From contig NZ_AP025170.1 in assembly GCF_003402535.2 (NCBI RefSeq), positions 1,240,001 to 1,304,000 of the forward strand: 64,000 nt of DNA, in the 5' to 3' direction. The translations under genes were made by a program, and so were the position numbers. This DNA comes from Cupriavidus sp. P-10 (lineage in GTDB: Bacteria; Pseudomonadota; Gammaproteobacteria; Burkholderiales; Burkholderiaceae). Shown piece by piece: positions 55,184 to 63,765 of this stretch; position 1 is the first letter of the stretch; the number at the start of each line of letters is the position of its first letter. The notes under the pieces were generated by a model. That model searched no databases. It saw only the letters and a program-made list of their open reading frames with translations, and had not been told where the DNA came from.

Positions 55184-55449
55184 GCGCAGCCAACACGGAA
55201 ACGCTGGCGCGCATGCGCGCCGCGCTGGACCAGCACGTCGCCGGATCGATGCCGGCGCAGGACCTCGTACGCGCATGGCGCGATGCCGGCGGCGGGCTGA
55301 CGCTGCCGCCCGTCTATGGGCAAGCGATGGAAGAACTGCTGCGCAGGCTGGAGATGTCGGCGGTGTTTGCGCAGGACAGCTGCTCGTTCTCGAGCAGCGC
55401 GGTGACGGACCAGCTGGCGCGGTGGCTGGACAAGGCGGCGACGGCCTGA
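55180..55449 (+). CDS. small protein of unknown function in lutC position
   Basis: An 89-residue protein (MSAANTETLARMRAALDQHV to LARWLDKAATA), largely helical, with no cysteine cluster beyond CSFSSS and no recognised family. The ATG overlaps lutB by 4 nt after AAGGAGG, so coupled translation is certain in outline. It occupies the place of lutC but shows no clear LUD domain. It could be an assembly or regulatory partner of LutAB. Confidence 0.75.
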   Translation: MSAANTETLARMRAALDQHVAGSMPAQDLVRAWRDAGGGLTLPPVYGQAMEELLRRLEMSAVFAQDSCSFSSSAVTDQLARWLDKAATA

Positions 55450-55457
55450 GGCCACTG

Positions 55458-55506
55458 CGCTTCCTCGCAGCCGCTTCCTCGCAGCCGCTTCCTCGCAGCC
55501 GCTTCC
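55458..55506. repeat. tandem repeat, 14-bp unit x3.5
   Basis: CGCTTCCTCGCAGC occurs three times exactly in tandem (55458, 55472, 55486), followed by the partial CGCTTCC. It fills the gap between the small gene and the convergent LysR gene. Confidence 0.9.
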
Positions 55507-55511
55507 GCGGC

Positions 55512-56399
55512 TCAACGCTGCATCATCCCCGTCAGCGTCTCCACAAATTCCAGCGACAGGCGCGACAGCGGCTCCGTCTGCACATGGAAGATCTGCACCG
55601 AGGCATTGACCTTGGTGCGGATCGGCACGGCAACGATATTGGGCCAGTTCGCGCCGAAAACCGTCATGGCATCGACCAGCGCAATGCCGGCACCGGCCTG
55701 CGCCAGCGCCCGCGCCACATGGGCCTGCTCCACCTGTACCCGCATATCGGGCTGGTCGCCATCGTTGCCGAACATCTCGTGCACCAGGAGCGCGAACGGC
55801 ACATCGGGTCCATAGCCGATCAGGTCTTCGCCGATCAGGTCGGCGGGACGCACCCATTTGCGCGTGGCGAACCGGTGTCCCACCGGCACCAGTGCCACGA
55901 TCTCGTTCTTCACCAGCAGGCGTGCCTCCAGGTTGGGGTGCGTCAGCGGCATGTTCGATACCGCCAGGTCTACCTGTCCCGATAGCAGCGCCCGCAGCAT
56001 GTTGCCGGGAATCTGCGTGCGCACCACCACGCGCACCGCCGGGTGCGCGGCGCGGAAGCTGGCGATCGCACGCGGCAGCACGGTCTGCCCCAGGTTGGGG
56101 CTGCATGTGATGCGCAGGCTACCAGTCCGGTTGGCGGCGAGGTCCTCGGCGATCTCGTTGACGCGCTCGATCCCTTCATACACGGCGTTCACTTCGCCAA
56201 GCAGCCGCCGCGCTTCCGGCGTGGGGTAGAGACGCCCCTTGGTGCGGCGGAACAACTCCAGGCCGAGGCGTTGTTCGGTGTGCGACATCAGCCGGCTGAT
56301 CGCCGGTTGCGACACATAGAGCAGCTTCGAGGCGCCGCTGATGGAACCGGTCAGCATCACCGCGCGGAAGACCTCGATCTGGCGCAGGTTCATTTTCAT
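55512..56399 (-). CDS. LysR-family regulator, OccR/NocR-like
   Basis: A 295-residue LysR protein: HTH MNLRQIEVFRAVMLTGSISG, then ASKLLYVSQPAISRLMSHTE. Its effector domain resembles opine and amino-acid regulators of the OccR/NocR branch. It is divergent from an ornithine cyclodeaminase-family gene, a pairing also known in opine catabolism. Inverted repeats sit just upstream of its start. Confidence 0.9.
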   Translation of the reverse strand: MKMNLRQIEVFRAVMLTGSISGASKLLYVSQPAISRLMSHTEQRLGLELFRRTKGRLYPTPEARRLLGEVNAVYEGIERVNEIAEDLAANRTGSLRITCSPNLGQTVLPRAIASFRAAHPAVRVVVRTQIPGNMLRALLSGQVDLAVSNMPLTHPNLEARLLVKNEIVALVPVGHRFATRKWVRPADLIGEDLIGYGPDVPFALLVHEMFGNDGDQPDMRVQVEQAHVARALAQAGAGIALVDAMTVFGANWPNIVAVPIRTKVNASVQIFHVQTEPLSRLSLEFVETLTGMMQR

Positions 56400-56403
56400 G
56401 GCA

Positions 56404-56468
56404 TTAACCTGATGTTAAGGCAGGCGGACATATAAGCATATGACAGTCAATGCCGCCCACCCTACACT
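56404..56468 (+). promoter_or_regulatory. LysR operator and promoter of the cyclodeaminase operon
   Basis: TTAAC-CTGAT-GTTAA (56404-56418, T-N11-A type) and CATAT-AAGC-ATATG (56429-56442) precede a near-consensus promoter: -35 ATGACA (56440-56445), 17 bp, -10 TACACT (56463-56468). The layout fits LysR activation of the plus-strand operon. Confidence 0.65.
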
Positions 56469-56525
56469 GAATTCCAGCGACACACGACCCACACGACACA
56501 CATTGATCTGGAGAACGGGGACCAT

Positions 56526-57527
56526 ATGGCTGATATTCATCTCACCTACCTCAACGGCCGGGATATTGCGCGCCTGGAAATGACCGACGCCGAAATCATC
56601 GACGCGGTGGAGCTGGCACTGATCGCGCAGGGCAACGGCGAGACCGTGATCGAGCCGCGCGTGCACCTGATGCCGGATCCTGCCTTCAACGGCCACTTCA
56701 ACGTGCTGCGCGGCTACGTGGCGCCGCTGGGGCTGGCCGGCGTCAAGGTCGTCGGCGATTTCGTCGACAACTACAAGCTCGGCCTGCCTTCCGAGATGGC
56801 CATGCTGAACCTGTTTGATCCGCGCACCGGCATGCCGGTCGCGGTGATCGACGCTACCTTCATCACCGATGCCCGCACCGGCGCGCTGACCGCGCTCGGC
56901 GCCAGGCACCTGGCCCGCCGTGACAGCAAGGTGCTCGGCCATATCGGCGCGCGCGGCACCTCGTACTGGAACGTGCGCCTGCTCGACAGCCTGTATGACT
57001 TCGACGAGATCCGCGTGCATTCGCGCCGTCCGGAAAGCCGCAATGCCTTTGCCGCGCGGCTGGAGCGCGATCTCGGCAAGAAGGTCGTGGTGACCGAGGA
57101 CTGGGAATCGTGCGTGCGCGGCGCCGACATCGTGGTCGAGGCGTCGCGCCTGGAACGCCCGACGCCGATGCTCAAGACCGAATGGATCAAGCCCGGCGCC
57201 TTCGTCGTGCCCTACGGCACCATGAGCGCGGTCGAGCTGTCGCTGACCGACATCATGACGCGGATGGTGGTGGACGACTGGGGGCAGTGCAAGGGCGGCA
57301 TGTTCGGCTCGCTGCGCGCGCATGTCGAAGCGGGCAAGCTGTCGGAACAGACGCTCTACGGCGAACTTGGCGAGATCGCCGCCGGCCGCAAGCCTGGCCG
57401 CCAGAGCGACGACGAGACCAACCTGTTCTGGCATCGTGGCCTGTCGCTGAGCGATATCGCGCTGGGACACGCCATCCTGAAGAAGGCCGAGCAGCGCGGA
57501 GTGGGCCAGAAGCTGGTGTACGCATGA
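56526..57527 (+). CDS. ornithine cyclodeaminase/mu-crystallin family protein
   Basis: A 333-residue NAD(P)-binding protein. GLPSEMAMLNLFDPRTGMPV with the following DATFITDARTGALTALGA are family hallmarks. A Rossmann segment starts at VLGHIGARGTSYWNVRLL. Members act as cyclodeaminases, alanine or imino-acid dehydrogenases, or ketimine reductases; the substrate is not readable. The stop overlaps the next ATG (ATGA). Confidence 0.9.
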   Translation: MADIHLTYLNGRDIARLEMTDAEIIDAVELALIAQGNGETVIEPRVHLMPDPAFNGHFNVLRGYVAPLGLAGVKVVGDFVDNYKLGLPSEMAMLNLFDPRTGMPVAVIDATFITDARTGALTALGARHLARRDSKVLGHIGARGTSYWNVRLLDSLYDFDEIRVHSRRPESRNAFAARLERDLGKKVVVTEDWESCVRGADIVVEASRLERPTPMLKTEWIKPGAFVVPYGTMSAVELSLTDIMTRMVVDDWGQCKGGMFGSLRAHVEAGKLSEQTLYGELGEIAAGRKPGRQSDDETNLFWHRGLSLSDIALGHAILKKAEQRGVGQKLVYA

Positions 57528-58357
57528 TAGCCAATGCCCGCATGTACGCGGTGACGCCGCAGGCCGAGGAGGCATGGCGCGCATTGCTTGCCCGCGTGTC
57601 CGAGCGCGCGGGCGTGGCGTTGCCATATGTCGAGCATCCCGCGCCGGCGCAGGTCAGCGCGTTGTGGGCACGGCCGGACTGCGGCTGCGTGTTCATGTGC
57701 GGCTATCCGTACGCGAGCGCGCAGGTGACCCCGCATTTGCTGGCGGCGCCGGCGCCGGCACTGGCGCGCTACGACGGGCAGCCGGTCTATTTCACGGAAT
57801 TCATCGTGCGCGCGGACGCGCCGGTGCAGTCGCTGGCGCACACCTTCGGCCAACGGCTGGCATGCATGTTGCCTGAGTCCAATTCGGGCTATAACGCGCC
57901 GCGCCACTACCTGATGCGGCTGGCGCCGGCGGGTACGCGGGCGCTGTACCGGCCCACCGCCATGCTTACGCCGACGCCGCGTGAGGTCATCGGTGCCGTG
58001 CTCGCCGGCCAGGCCGAGGTGGGTGTGATCGACAGCTTCGTGATGGACCTGCTGCGCCGCTATGACCCCGGGCTTGCCGCGCAACTGAAGACGCTGGCGC
58101 TGACGCCGCCCACGCCAATCCCGACGCTGGTCGCATCGGCGGGGGCCGATCCGCAGCAGTGTGCGCGTGTGCGCGCGGCACTGCTGGGCCTGCATGAGGA
58201 TGCCGCGGGTACGGCGCTGCTTGCCATGTTGGGGCTGGCGCGCTTCGTCGCGGTGCAGCCCGCCGACTATGCCTGCCTGCCAGCGATGGCGTACGAAGCG
58301 GACCTGGCCGGCTTTGCGCTGACCGATGCCGCGGCCGGCGAGCAGGGCATTGGGTAA
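57524..58357 (+). CDS. PhnD-like substrate-binding domain protein, no signal peptide
   Basis: A 277-residue protein with the phosphate/phosphonate-binding (PhnD) type-2 periplasmic-binding fold: CVFMCGYPYASAQ, then PVYFTEFIVRADAPVQSLAH and GVIDSFVMDLLRRYDPG. The N-terminus MIANARMYAVTPQAEEAWRA has no export signal, so it is probably cytosolic. It is translationally coupled to the cyclodeaminase-family gene. It could be a ligand-binding partner or an enzyme of unknown activity. Confidence 0.8.
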   Translation: MIANARMYAVTPQAEEAWRALLARVSERAGVALPYVEHPAPAQVSALWARPDCGCVFMCGYPYASAQVTPHLLAAPAPALARYDGQPVYFTEFIVRADAPVQSLAHTFGQRLACMLPESNSGYNAPRHYLMRLAPAGTRALYRPTAMLTPTPREVIGAVLAGQAEVGVIDSFVMDLLRRYDPGLAAQLKTLALTPPTPIPTLVASAGADPQQCARVRAALLGLHEDAAGTALLAMLGLARFVAVQPADYACLPAMAYEADLAGFALTDAAAGEQGIG

Positions 58358-58454
58358 GCAACGCATTGGACCGCACACGGCCAACGACGATAACAAGACT
58401 GCCGGCGCGGTGGAGGAGCCATTGCCTGATCACTGCCACATTGGGGAAACCGTC

Positions 58455-59489
58455 ATGAAATCCGCTGTGAATGCCGCTGTGAATCCTTTCGTGAATCCTG
58501 ACATCCGGCGCCTTGCCATGCATTGCCTGTTCGCTTGCGCGGCAGCCTGCGCGACATGGTTCAGTGCGGCTGCGGCCCATGCCCAGCCGCCGGCGTATCC
58601 CGCCAAGCCGGTGCGTATCGTGGTGCCGTTCGCCGCCGGTGGCCCTGCGGACGTGCTGGCCCGCGCCGTCGGCGAAGGCATCGCCAAGGCTACTGGCCAA
58701 AGCGTGCTGGTCGAAAACAAGGCCGGCGCCGCCGGCACCATCGGTGTCGACATGGTGGCCAAGGCCGCGCCCGACGGCTACACCATCGCGCTGGTGCCGG
58801 TCGGCAATATCGCGGTGAATCCCACCCTGATGCCGAACCTGCCTTACAAGCAGGCTGACCTGGCGCCGGTGGCAATGCTCGCCACCGCCGAAAACGTGCT
58901 GGTGGTCAACACGGCGATGCCGGCCAGATCGCTGGCGGAACTGCTCAAGCTCGCCGCGCAGAAACCGGGCGAACTGAGCTTCGCCTCGCCCGGCGTCGGC
59001 AGCCAGGCGCACCTGGCCGGAGAGCTGCTGCAGCTCGATGCCAACGTCAGGCTCAACCACGTACCGTACAAGGGCGTGAGCCCGGCAATGACCGATGTGG
59101 TCGGCGGGCAGGTGACGATGATGTTCGCGCAGCTCTCCGCGGCGCTGCCCTATATCAAGGCCGGCAAGCTGCGTGCGTTGGGCGTGGCCAGCGCCAGGCG
59201 CTCGACGGTGCTGCCCGATGTGCCGACGATCGCGGAGCAGGGCTTCCCGAAGTTCGAGGCGGTGTCGTGGTATGCGCTGATGGCGCCGGCGGGGACGCCG
59301 CCCGAGATCGTGCGCAAGCTCAGCCAGCATGTCGACGCTGTGCTGGCCGATGCGGCACTGAAGGAAAAGCTGGCGACACTGGGGATGGACGCGGCGGGCG
59401 GCACGCCGCAGCAGCTGGCGGCGACGATCCAGAAGGAAAGCGTGCGGTGGGCTGGGGTGATCAAGCAGCGGCGTATTACGATCGACTAG
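58455..59489 (+). CDS. Bug/TctC-family tripartite tricarboxylate receptor
   Basis: A 344-residue periplasmic binding protein: signal region up to AAAAHA (about residue 40), then YPAKPVRIVVPFAAGGPADV and ENKAGAAGTIGVDMVAKAAP, typical of Bug receptors. The N-terminus carries a small in-frame repeat (AVNAAVNPFVNP); an alternative start at 58518 would remove it. It closes the cyclodeaminase operon. No TctAB is present. Confidence 0.9.
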   Translation: MKSAVNAAVNPFVNPDIRRLAMHCLFACAAACATWFSAAAAHAQPPAYPAKPVRIVVPFAAGGPADVLARAVGEGIAKATGQSVLVENKAGAAGTIGVDMVAKAAPDGYTIALVPVGNIAVNPTLMPNLPYKQADLAPVAMLATAENVLVVNTAMPARSLAELLKLAAQKPGELSFASPGVGSQAHLAGELLQLDANVRLNHVPYKGVSPAMTDVVGGQVTMMFAQLSAALPYIKAGKLRALGVASARRSTVLPDVPTIAEQGFPKFEAVSWYALMAPAGTPPEIVRKLSQHVDAVLADAALKEKLATLGMDAAGGTPQQLAATIQKESVRWAGVIKQRRITID

Positions 59490-59513
59490 CCGTCTTCACG
59501 CTGCTGGCTTGCC

Positions 59514-59545
59514 AAAAAAAACGGGGAGCGAAGGCTCCCCGTTTT
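59514..59545. terminator. bidirectional terminator
   Basis: AACGGGGAGC-GAAG-GCTCCCCGTT with an A run before and T run after serves both the Bug gene and the convergent ABC ATPase gene. Confidence 0.9.
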
Positions 59546-59561
59546 CTTGATGCCAGAGCTA

Positions 59562-60356
59562 TCACCCCAGCAGCAGCGCATCATCATCCAGCTGCTCATG
59601 CCGCGTCTGCTCGAACATCTTCAGCAGGTCCGGTACATCCAGCCCCTTGCGCTTGTCGCCCGACACATCCAGCACCACCTGCCCCTGGTGCAGCATCACC
59701 GTGCGTTGGCCATAGTCCAGCGCCTGGCGCATGCTGTGCGTCACCATCATCGTGGTCAGCTTGCTTTCCTCGACGATGCGCGCGGTCAGTTCCAGCACAA
59801 AGGCGGCGGTCTTCGGGTCCAGCGCGGCGGTATGCTCGTCCAGCAGCAAAATGCGCGACGGCTGCAGCGATGCCATCAGCAGGCTGACCGCCTGGCGCTG
59901 GCCGCCGGAGAGCAGGCCGATGCGGTCGGTCAGGCGGTTTTCCAGGCCCAGGTTCAGCAGCCGCAGCTTCTCGCGGAACAGCTCGCGCGAGGCGCGGTTC
60001 AGCGCCGGGCGGAAGCCGCGCCTGGCGCCGCGGGCCATCGCCAGCGCCATGTTCTCTTCGATCGTCAGCGCCTCGCAGGTGCCGGCCATCGGATCCTGGA
60101 ACACGCGCGCCACCAGCGGGGCGCGGTCCCATGCCGGCTGGCGGGTCACATCGGTGTCATCGATGGTGATGCGGCCCGAGTCGACCATCTGGTCGCCGCT
60201 GATCGCATTCAGGAAGGTCGACTTGCCGGCGCCGTTGGAGCCGATCACGGCGACGAACTGGCCGCTCGGGATCTCCAGGCTGAGGCCGCGCAGCGCCCGC
60301 GTCTCGATCGGGGTGCCCGGGTTGAAGGTGAGCTTAAGGTCTTGTGCGCGCAGCAT
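59562..60356 (-). CDS. ABC transporter ATP-binding protein
   Basis: A 264-residue ATPase: Walker A GSNGAGKS, signature LSGGQRQA, Walker B RILLLDEHTAALDPKT, and switch histidine in MMVTHSMRQ. ATG 60356 is the conserved start, 1 nt after the permease stop, so the genes are tightly linked. It powers the adjacent permease. The ABC_sub_bind group includes aromatic amino-acid importers in Gram-positive bacteria; the substrate here is open. Confidence 0.92.
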   Translation of the reverse strand: MLRAQDLKLTFNPGTPIETRALRGLSLEIPSGQFVAVIGSNGAGKSTFLNAISGDQMVDSGRITIDDTDVTRQPAWDRAPLVARVFQDPMAGTCEALTIEENMALAMARGARRGFRPALNRASRELFREKLRLLNLGLENRLTDRIGLLSGGQRQAVSLLMASLQPSRILLLDEHTAALDPKTAAFVLELTARIVEESKLTTMMVTHSMRQALDYGQRTVMLHQGQVVLDVSGDKRKGLDVPDLLKMFEQTRHEQLDDDALLLG

Positions 60357-60357
60357 C

Positions 60358-61254
60358 TCAGGCACCTCCGTTCTTGCGGGCAAACAGCTTCTTGCGCGTG
60401 GCCGGCAGCACCAGCGCGATCGTCACCAGCGCGGCGGTGACCAGGTTCAGGTCCTGCGCCTTCAGGCCGATGAAGTCGCTGTTGAGCGCCAGCGCGATGA
60501 AGAAGCGGTACAGGATGGCGCCCAGCACCACGGCCAGCGTGGTCCAGATCAGGCGGCGCGCCGGCAGCACGGTTTCGCCAATGATCACCGCAGCCAGGCC
60601 GATCACGATGGTGCCGATGCCCATCGAGATATCCGAGCCGCCCTGGGTCTGCGCAAACAGCGCGCCGGCCAGTGCCACCAGCGCATTGGACAGCGCCATG
60701 CCGGCCAGCGTGGCGCGGCCGGTGGCAATGCCCTGCGCGCGGGCCATGCGCGGGTTGGCGCCGGTGGCGCGCATCGCCAGGCCCAGTTGCGAGCTGAAGA
60801 ACCAGTCCAGGCCGAGCTTGGCGATCACCACCACCACGAACAGCACCAGCGGGCGCAGCACGTAGTCAGGCATCCATTCCGGCTGCAGGATGGTGAACAG
60901 TGTCGGCTCGGTGATCAGCGGCACGTTGGGGCGGCCCATGATGCGCAGGTTGACCGAGTACAGCGCGATCATCATCAGGATACTGGCGAGCAGGTCCATG
61001 ATCTTGAGGCGCACATTGAGCCAGCCGGTGATCCAGCCAGCGAGTGCGCCGGCGGCGATCGCGACGACGGTCGCCAGGAACGGGTCCTGGCCGGCGGCGA
61101 TCAGCGTCGCGGCAACGGCGCCGCCCAGCGGGAAGCTGCCGTCAACGGTCAGGTCGGGGAAATTGAGGATGCGGAAGGAAATCAGCACCCCGAGCGCCAC
61201 CAGGCTGAAGATCAGGCCGATCTCCAGGGCGCCCAGAAGGGAGAAAAGGGACAT
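60358..61254 (-). CDS. ABC transporter permease
   Basis: A 298-residue inner-membrane permease with about eight hydrophobic segments (LIFSLVALGVLISFRILNFP, then DLTVDGSFPLGGAVAATLIA), resembling the BPD_transp_2/LivH-like fold used by TrpXYZ-type systems. It lies between the ATPase and binding-protein genes in one direction. The 169-bp gap to the binding-protein gene shows GC-rich inverted sequences without a clear U-run. Confidence 0.9.
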   Translation of the reverse strand: MSLFSLLGALEIGLIFSLVALGVLISFRILNFPDLTVDGSFPLGGAVAATLIAAGQDPFLATVVAIAAGALAGWITGWLNVRLKIMDLLASILMMIALYSVNLRIMGRPNVPLITEPTLFTILQPEWMPDYVLRPLVLFVVVVIAKLGLDWFFSSQLGLAMRATGANPRMARAQGIATGRATLAGMALSNALVALAGALFAQTQGGSDISMGIGTIVIGLAAVIIGETVLPARRLIWTTLAVVLGAILYRFFIALALNSDFIGLKAQDLNLVTAALVTIALVLPATRKKLFARKNGGA

Positions 61255-61423
61255 GGGGGAATCCTGTTGCGGGGGCCGGCGGCTACCCTGGCGCCGGTTT
61301 GGGGGCGGGGCGGCAGGGCGGCCCGTGTGGAGCCGTCCGCCGCCTCGCCCGGTCTGCGCCTGCCGCGCCGGGTAGGCGCGCCAGGGCGCCGCCGTGTTGC
61401 GACGGCGGCGGGCTGTGCCGTGA

Positions 61424-62401
61424 TTACTTGATGACCGTCTTGGCTTCCTTGATCAGCTCCGGCGACAGCGTGGCACCTTGCTTGGCGGCGGCGCCCGTGT
61501 TCACGAACAGTTCCAGGTTGTCGCTGGTCTGCGAAGCGATCGCGCCCGGCTTCTCGCCCTTCAGGATGCGCACCACGACCTTGCCGGTCTGGTGGCCCAG
61601 GTCGCCGTAGTTGATGCCCAGCGCGGCCACTGCGCCACGCTTGACGCTGTCGGTATCGGCGGCCACCAGCGGGATCTTCGATTCGTTGGCGACCTTGACC
61701 AGCGACTCATACGCCGACACCACGTTGTTGTCGGTATTGGTGTAGATCACGTCGACCTTGCCGATCAGGCTCTTGGCGGCCGGGCCGATGTCCACGGTAC
61801 GCGGCGCGGCGGCTTCCTTCAGCGTCAGGCCTTCCTTGGCCAGCAGCTCCTTCAGTTCCTTGACCACCACGACCGAGTTGGCTTCGCCCGGGTTGTAGAC
61901 CATGCCCACGTTCTTGGCCTTCGGCACCACGCGCTTGATCAGGGCGACCTGCTTGTCCAGCGGCAGCTTGTCCGACACGCCGGTCACGTTGGTGCCCGAA
62001 GCGGCCCAGCTCTTGACCAGCTGCGCGGCGACCGGATCGGTCACGCCCGAGTACACCACCGGCACCGTCTTGGTGGCGGCGACCACGGCCTGCGCCGACG
62101 GGGTGGCGATGGCAACGATGGCGTTCGGGTTGTCGCCGACGAACTTGCGGGCGATCTGCGCCGCGGTGCCGGTGTTGCCCTGGGCGCTCTGGTATTCCCA
62201 CTTCAGGCTCTTGTCGGCGTCATAGCCGGCCGCCTTCAGTTCGGCGCGCACGCCGTCGCGGATGGCGTCCAGCGCGGGGTGGTCGACGATCGACAGCACC
62301 TTGACGGTCTGGGCTTGCACGGCACCGCCGTACAGCAGGGCCAGCGCCACGGCGCCGCCCAGGATCGACTTGGTTGCTGCGAGACCCTTGATGGACTTCA
62401 T
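61424..62401 (-). CDS. ABC transporter substrate-binding protein (ABC_sub_bind family)
   Basis: A 325-residue periplasmic protein: signal peptide (about 1-31, SILGGAVALALLYGGAVQAQ) followed by VKVLSIVDHPALDAIRDGVR, and VIYTNTDNNVVSAYESLVKV near residue 220, as in the ABC_sub_bind (PF04392) group. ATG 62401 follows GGGGGAGAACAGACA. It is the first gene of the three-gene transporter unit. The longer open frame to 62665 is rejected. Confidence 0.92.
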   Translation of the reverse strand: MKSIKGLAATKSILGGAVALALLYGGAVQAQTVKVLSIVDHPALDAIRDGVRAELKAAGYDADKSLKWEYQSAQGNTGTAAQIARKFVGDNPNAIVAIATPSAQAVVAATKTVPVVYSGVTDPVAAQLVKSWAASGTNVTGVSDKLPLDKQVALIKRVVPKAKNVGMVYNPGEANSVVVVKELKELLAKEGLTLKEAAAPRTVDIGPAAKSLIGKVDVIYTNTDNNVVSAYESLVKVANESKIPLVAADTDSVKRGAVAALGINYGDLGHQTGKVVVRILKGEKPGAIASQTSDNLELFVNTGAAAKQGATLSPELIKEAKTVIK

Positions 62402-62676
62402 TGTCTGTTCTCCCCCGAATGCTCGGTTCTGGATGAATGCGGCCGCGGATGGTTCGGTCCGCTGTCCTGGCGCGCGTCCGCGCACTGGCGGACGGTGCCG
62501 GTCCGGGGCGTGCGCGGCGGCTTCCTGCGGCGGGAGGGAGCGTGCGCGGGCGCGTCGGATGCGACAGCGATAAGCCTGCGAGGATACCACTTCTCGCGCA
62601 CGAAATGCGTAGTCATCATGCCAAAGCGCGGCATCCGATGCTGTCAGACGCCCGCTATCGGCCATCCAGGCGCATA

Positions 62677-63735
62677 TTATTGCGCGGGATTCGTGATTTC
62701 CTTGTGGATTACCCCGATTGCGGCGATCACATCTTCATGCAATTGCGCATCCCAGGCGTCGAGGTTTTCCTCGAGCTGGGCCAGGGTGGTGGCGCCGATG
62801 ATGGTGCTGGCCGCGAACCAGCGCGAGTAGCACCAGGCCAGGGCCAGCGTGGCAGGGGTCATCCCGGCACTTCTGGCCAGTTCGACGTAGCGCGCCGACG
62901 CTGCCATGGTCTCGGGGCGCATGTAGCGCGGGCTCCAGTCGGGCGAGAAGCGCGACAGCCGGCCCTTGGCCTCGGGCTTGAACACCGGGCGGGCCATGTC
63001 GCCTGCCAGGTACTTGCCAGTCAGTTGCCCGAACGCCAGCGGGCTGTACACCAGCAGGCTGACGCCGGTGCGGAAGCAGGCCTCATCCAGCCCCTGCTCA
63101 TAGCTGCGGTTGACCAGGTTGTACGGGTTCTGGATGGTGGCGATGCGCGGCAGGCCATGCTGCCCGGCCAGGCGCACGAACTCGGCCACGCCCCACGGCG
63201 TTTCGTTGGACACGCCGACATAGCGGATCTTGCCCGCCTTGACCAGTTCGCCCATCACTTCGAGCTGCGCCTGGATCGAGGTGCATTCGCGCTCTTTCTG
63301 CGGGTCGAAGCTCAGCTGGCCGAAGATCGGCGCATTCCGTGCCGGCCAGTGGATCTGGTAGAGGTCGATGTAGTCGGTCTGCAGCCGGCGTAGCGATTCA
63401 TCCACCGCGGCGCGGATGCCGGCCGGGGTCAGGTCGTCGCCGTTGCGGATCCAGGGCATGCGGCCCGGGCCCGCCACCTTGGTCGCGAGCACCACGTGGT
63501 CGCGTGGCTGGCGCTTCAGCCAGGTGCCGACGATGCGCTCGGTCTGGCCGTAGGTCTCGGCGCACGGCTTGACCGGATACATCTCGGCCGTGTCGATAAA
63601 GTTCACGCCGCGCGAGAAGGCGTAGTCGAGCTGGCTGTGGCCGTCGGCTTCGGTGTTCTGCTCGCCGAAGGTCATGGTGCCCAGGCAGATGCGCGATACC
63701 TGCAGGTCGCTGTGACCGAGTCGGATGGTTTCCAT
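62677..63735 (-). CDS. aldo/keto reductase (Tas-like)
   Basis: A 352-residue NADPH-dependent oxidoreductase of the AKR family: LGTMTFGEQNTEADGHSQLD, FIDTAEMYPVKP with the catalytic tyrosine, VLATKVAG with the lysine, YIDLYQIHWP, and a C-terminal NADPH site (TLALAWCYSRWFAASTIIGA). It resembles E. coli Tas in length and insertions. The physiological substrate is unknown. It is 30 bp downstream of pyrD in the same direction. Confidence 0.92.
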   Translation of the reverse strand: METIRLGHSDLQVSRICLGTMTFGEQNTEADGHSQLDYAFSRGVNFIDTAEMYPVKPCAETYGQTERIVGTWLKRQPRDHVVLATKVAGPGRMPWIRNGDDLTPAGIRAAVDESLRRLQTDYIDLYQIHWPARNAPIFGQLSFDPQKERECTSIQAQLEVMGELVKAGKIRYVGVSNETPWGVAEFVRLAGQHGLPRIATIQNPYNLVNRSYEQGLDEACFRTGVSLLVYSPLAFGQLTGKYLAGDMARPVFKPEAKGRLSRFSPDWSPRYMRPETMAASARYVELARSAGMTPATLALAWCYSRWFAASTIIGATTLAQLEENLDAWDAQLHEDVIAAIGVIHKEITNPAQ

Positions 63736-63765
63736 GGCGTTTCCAGTGGGGGCGATGGAGAGGGC

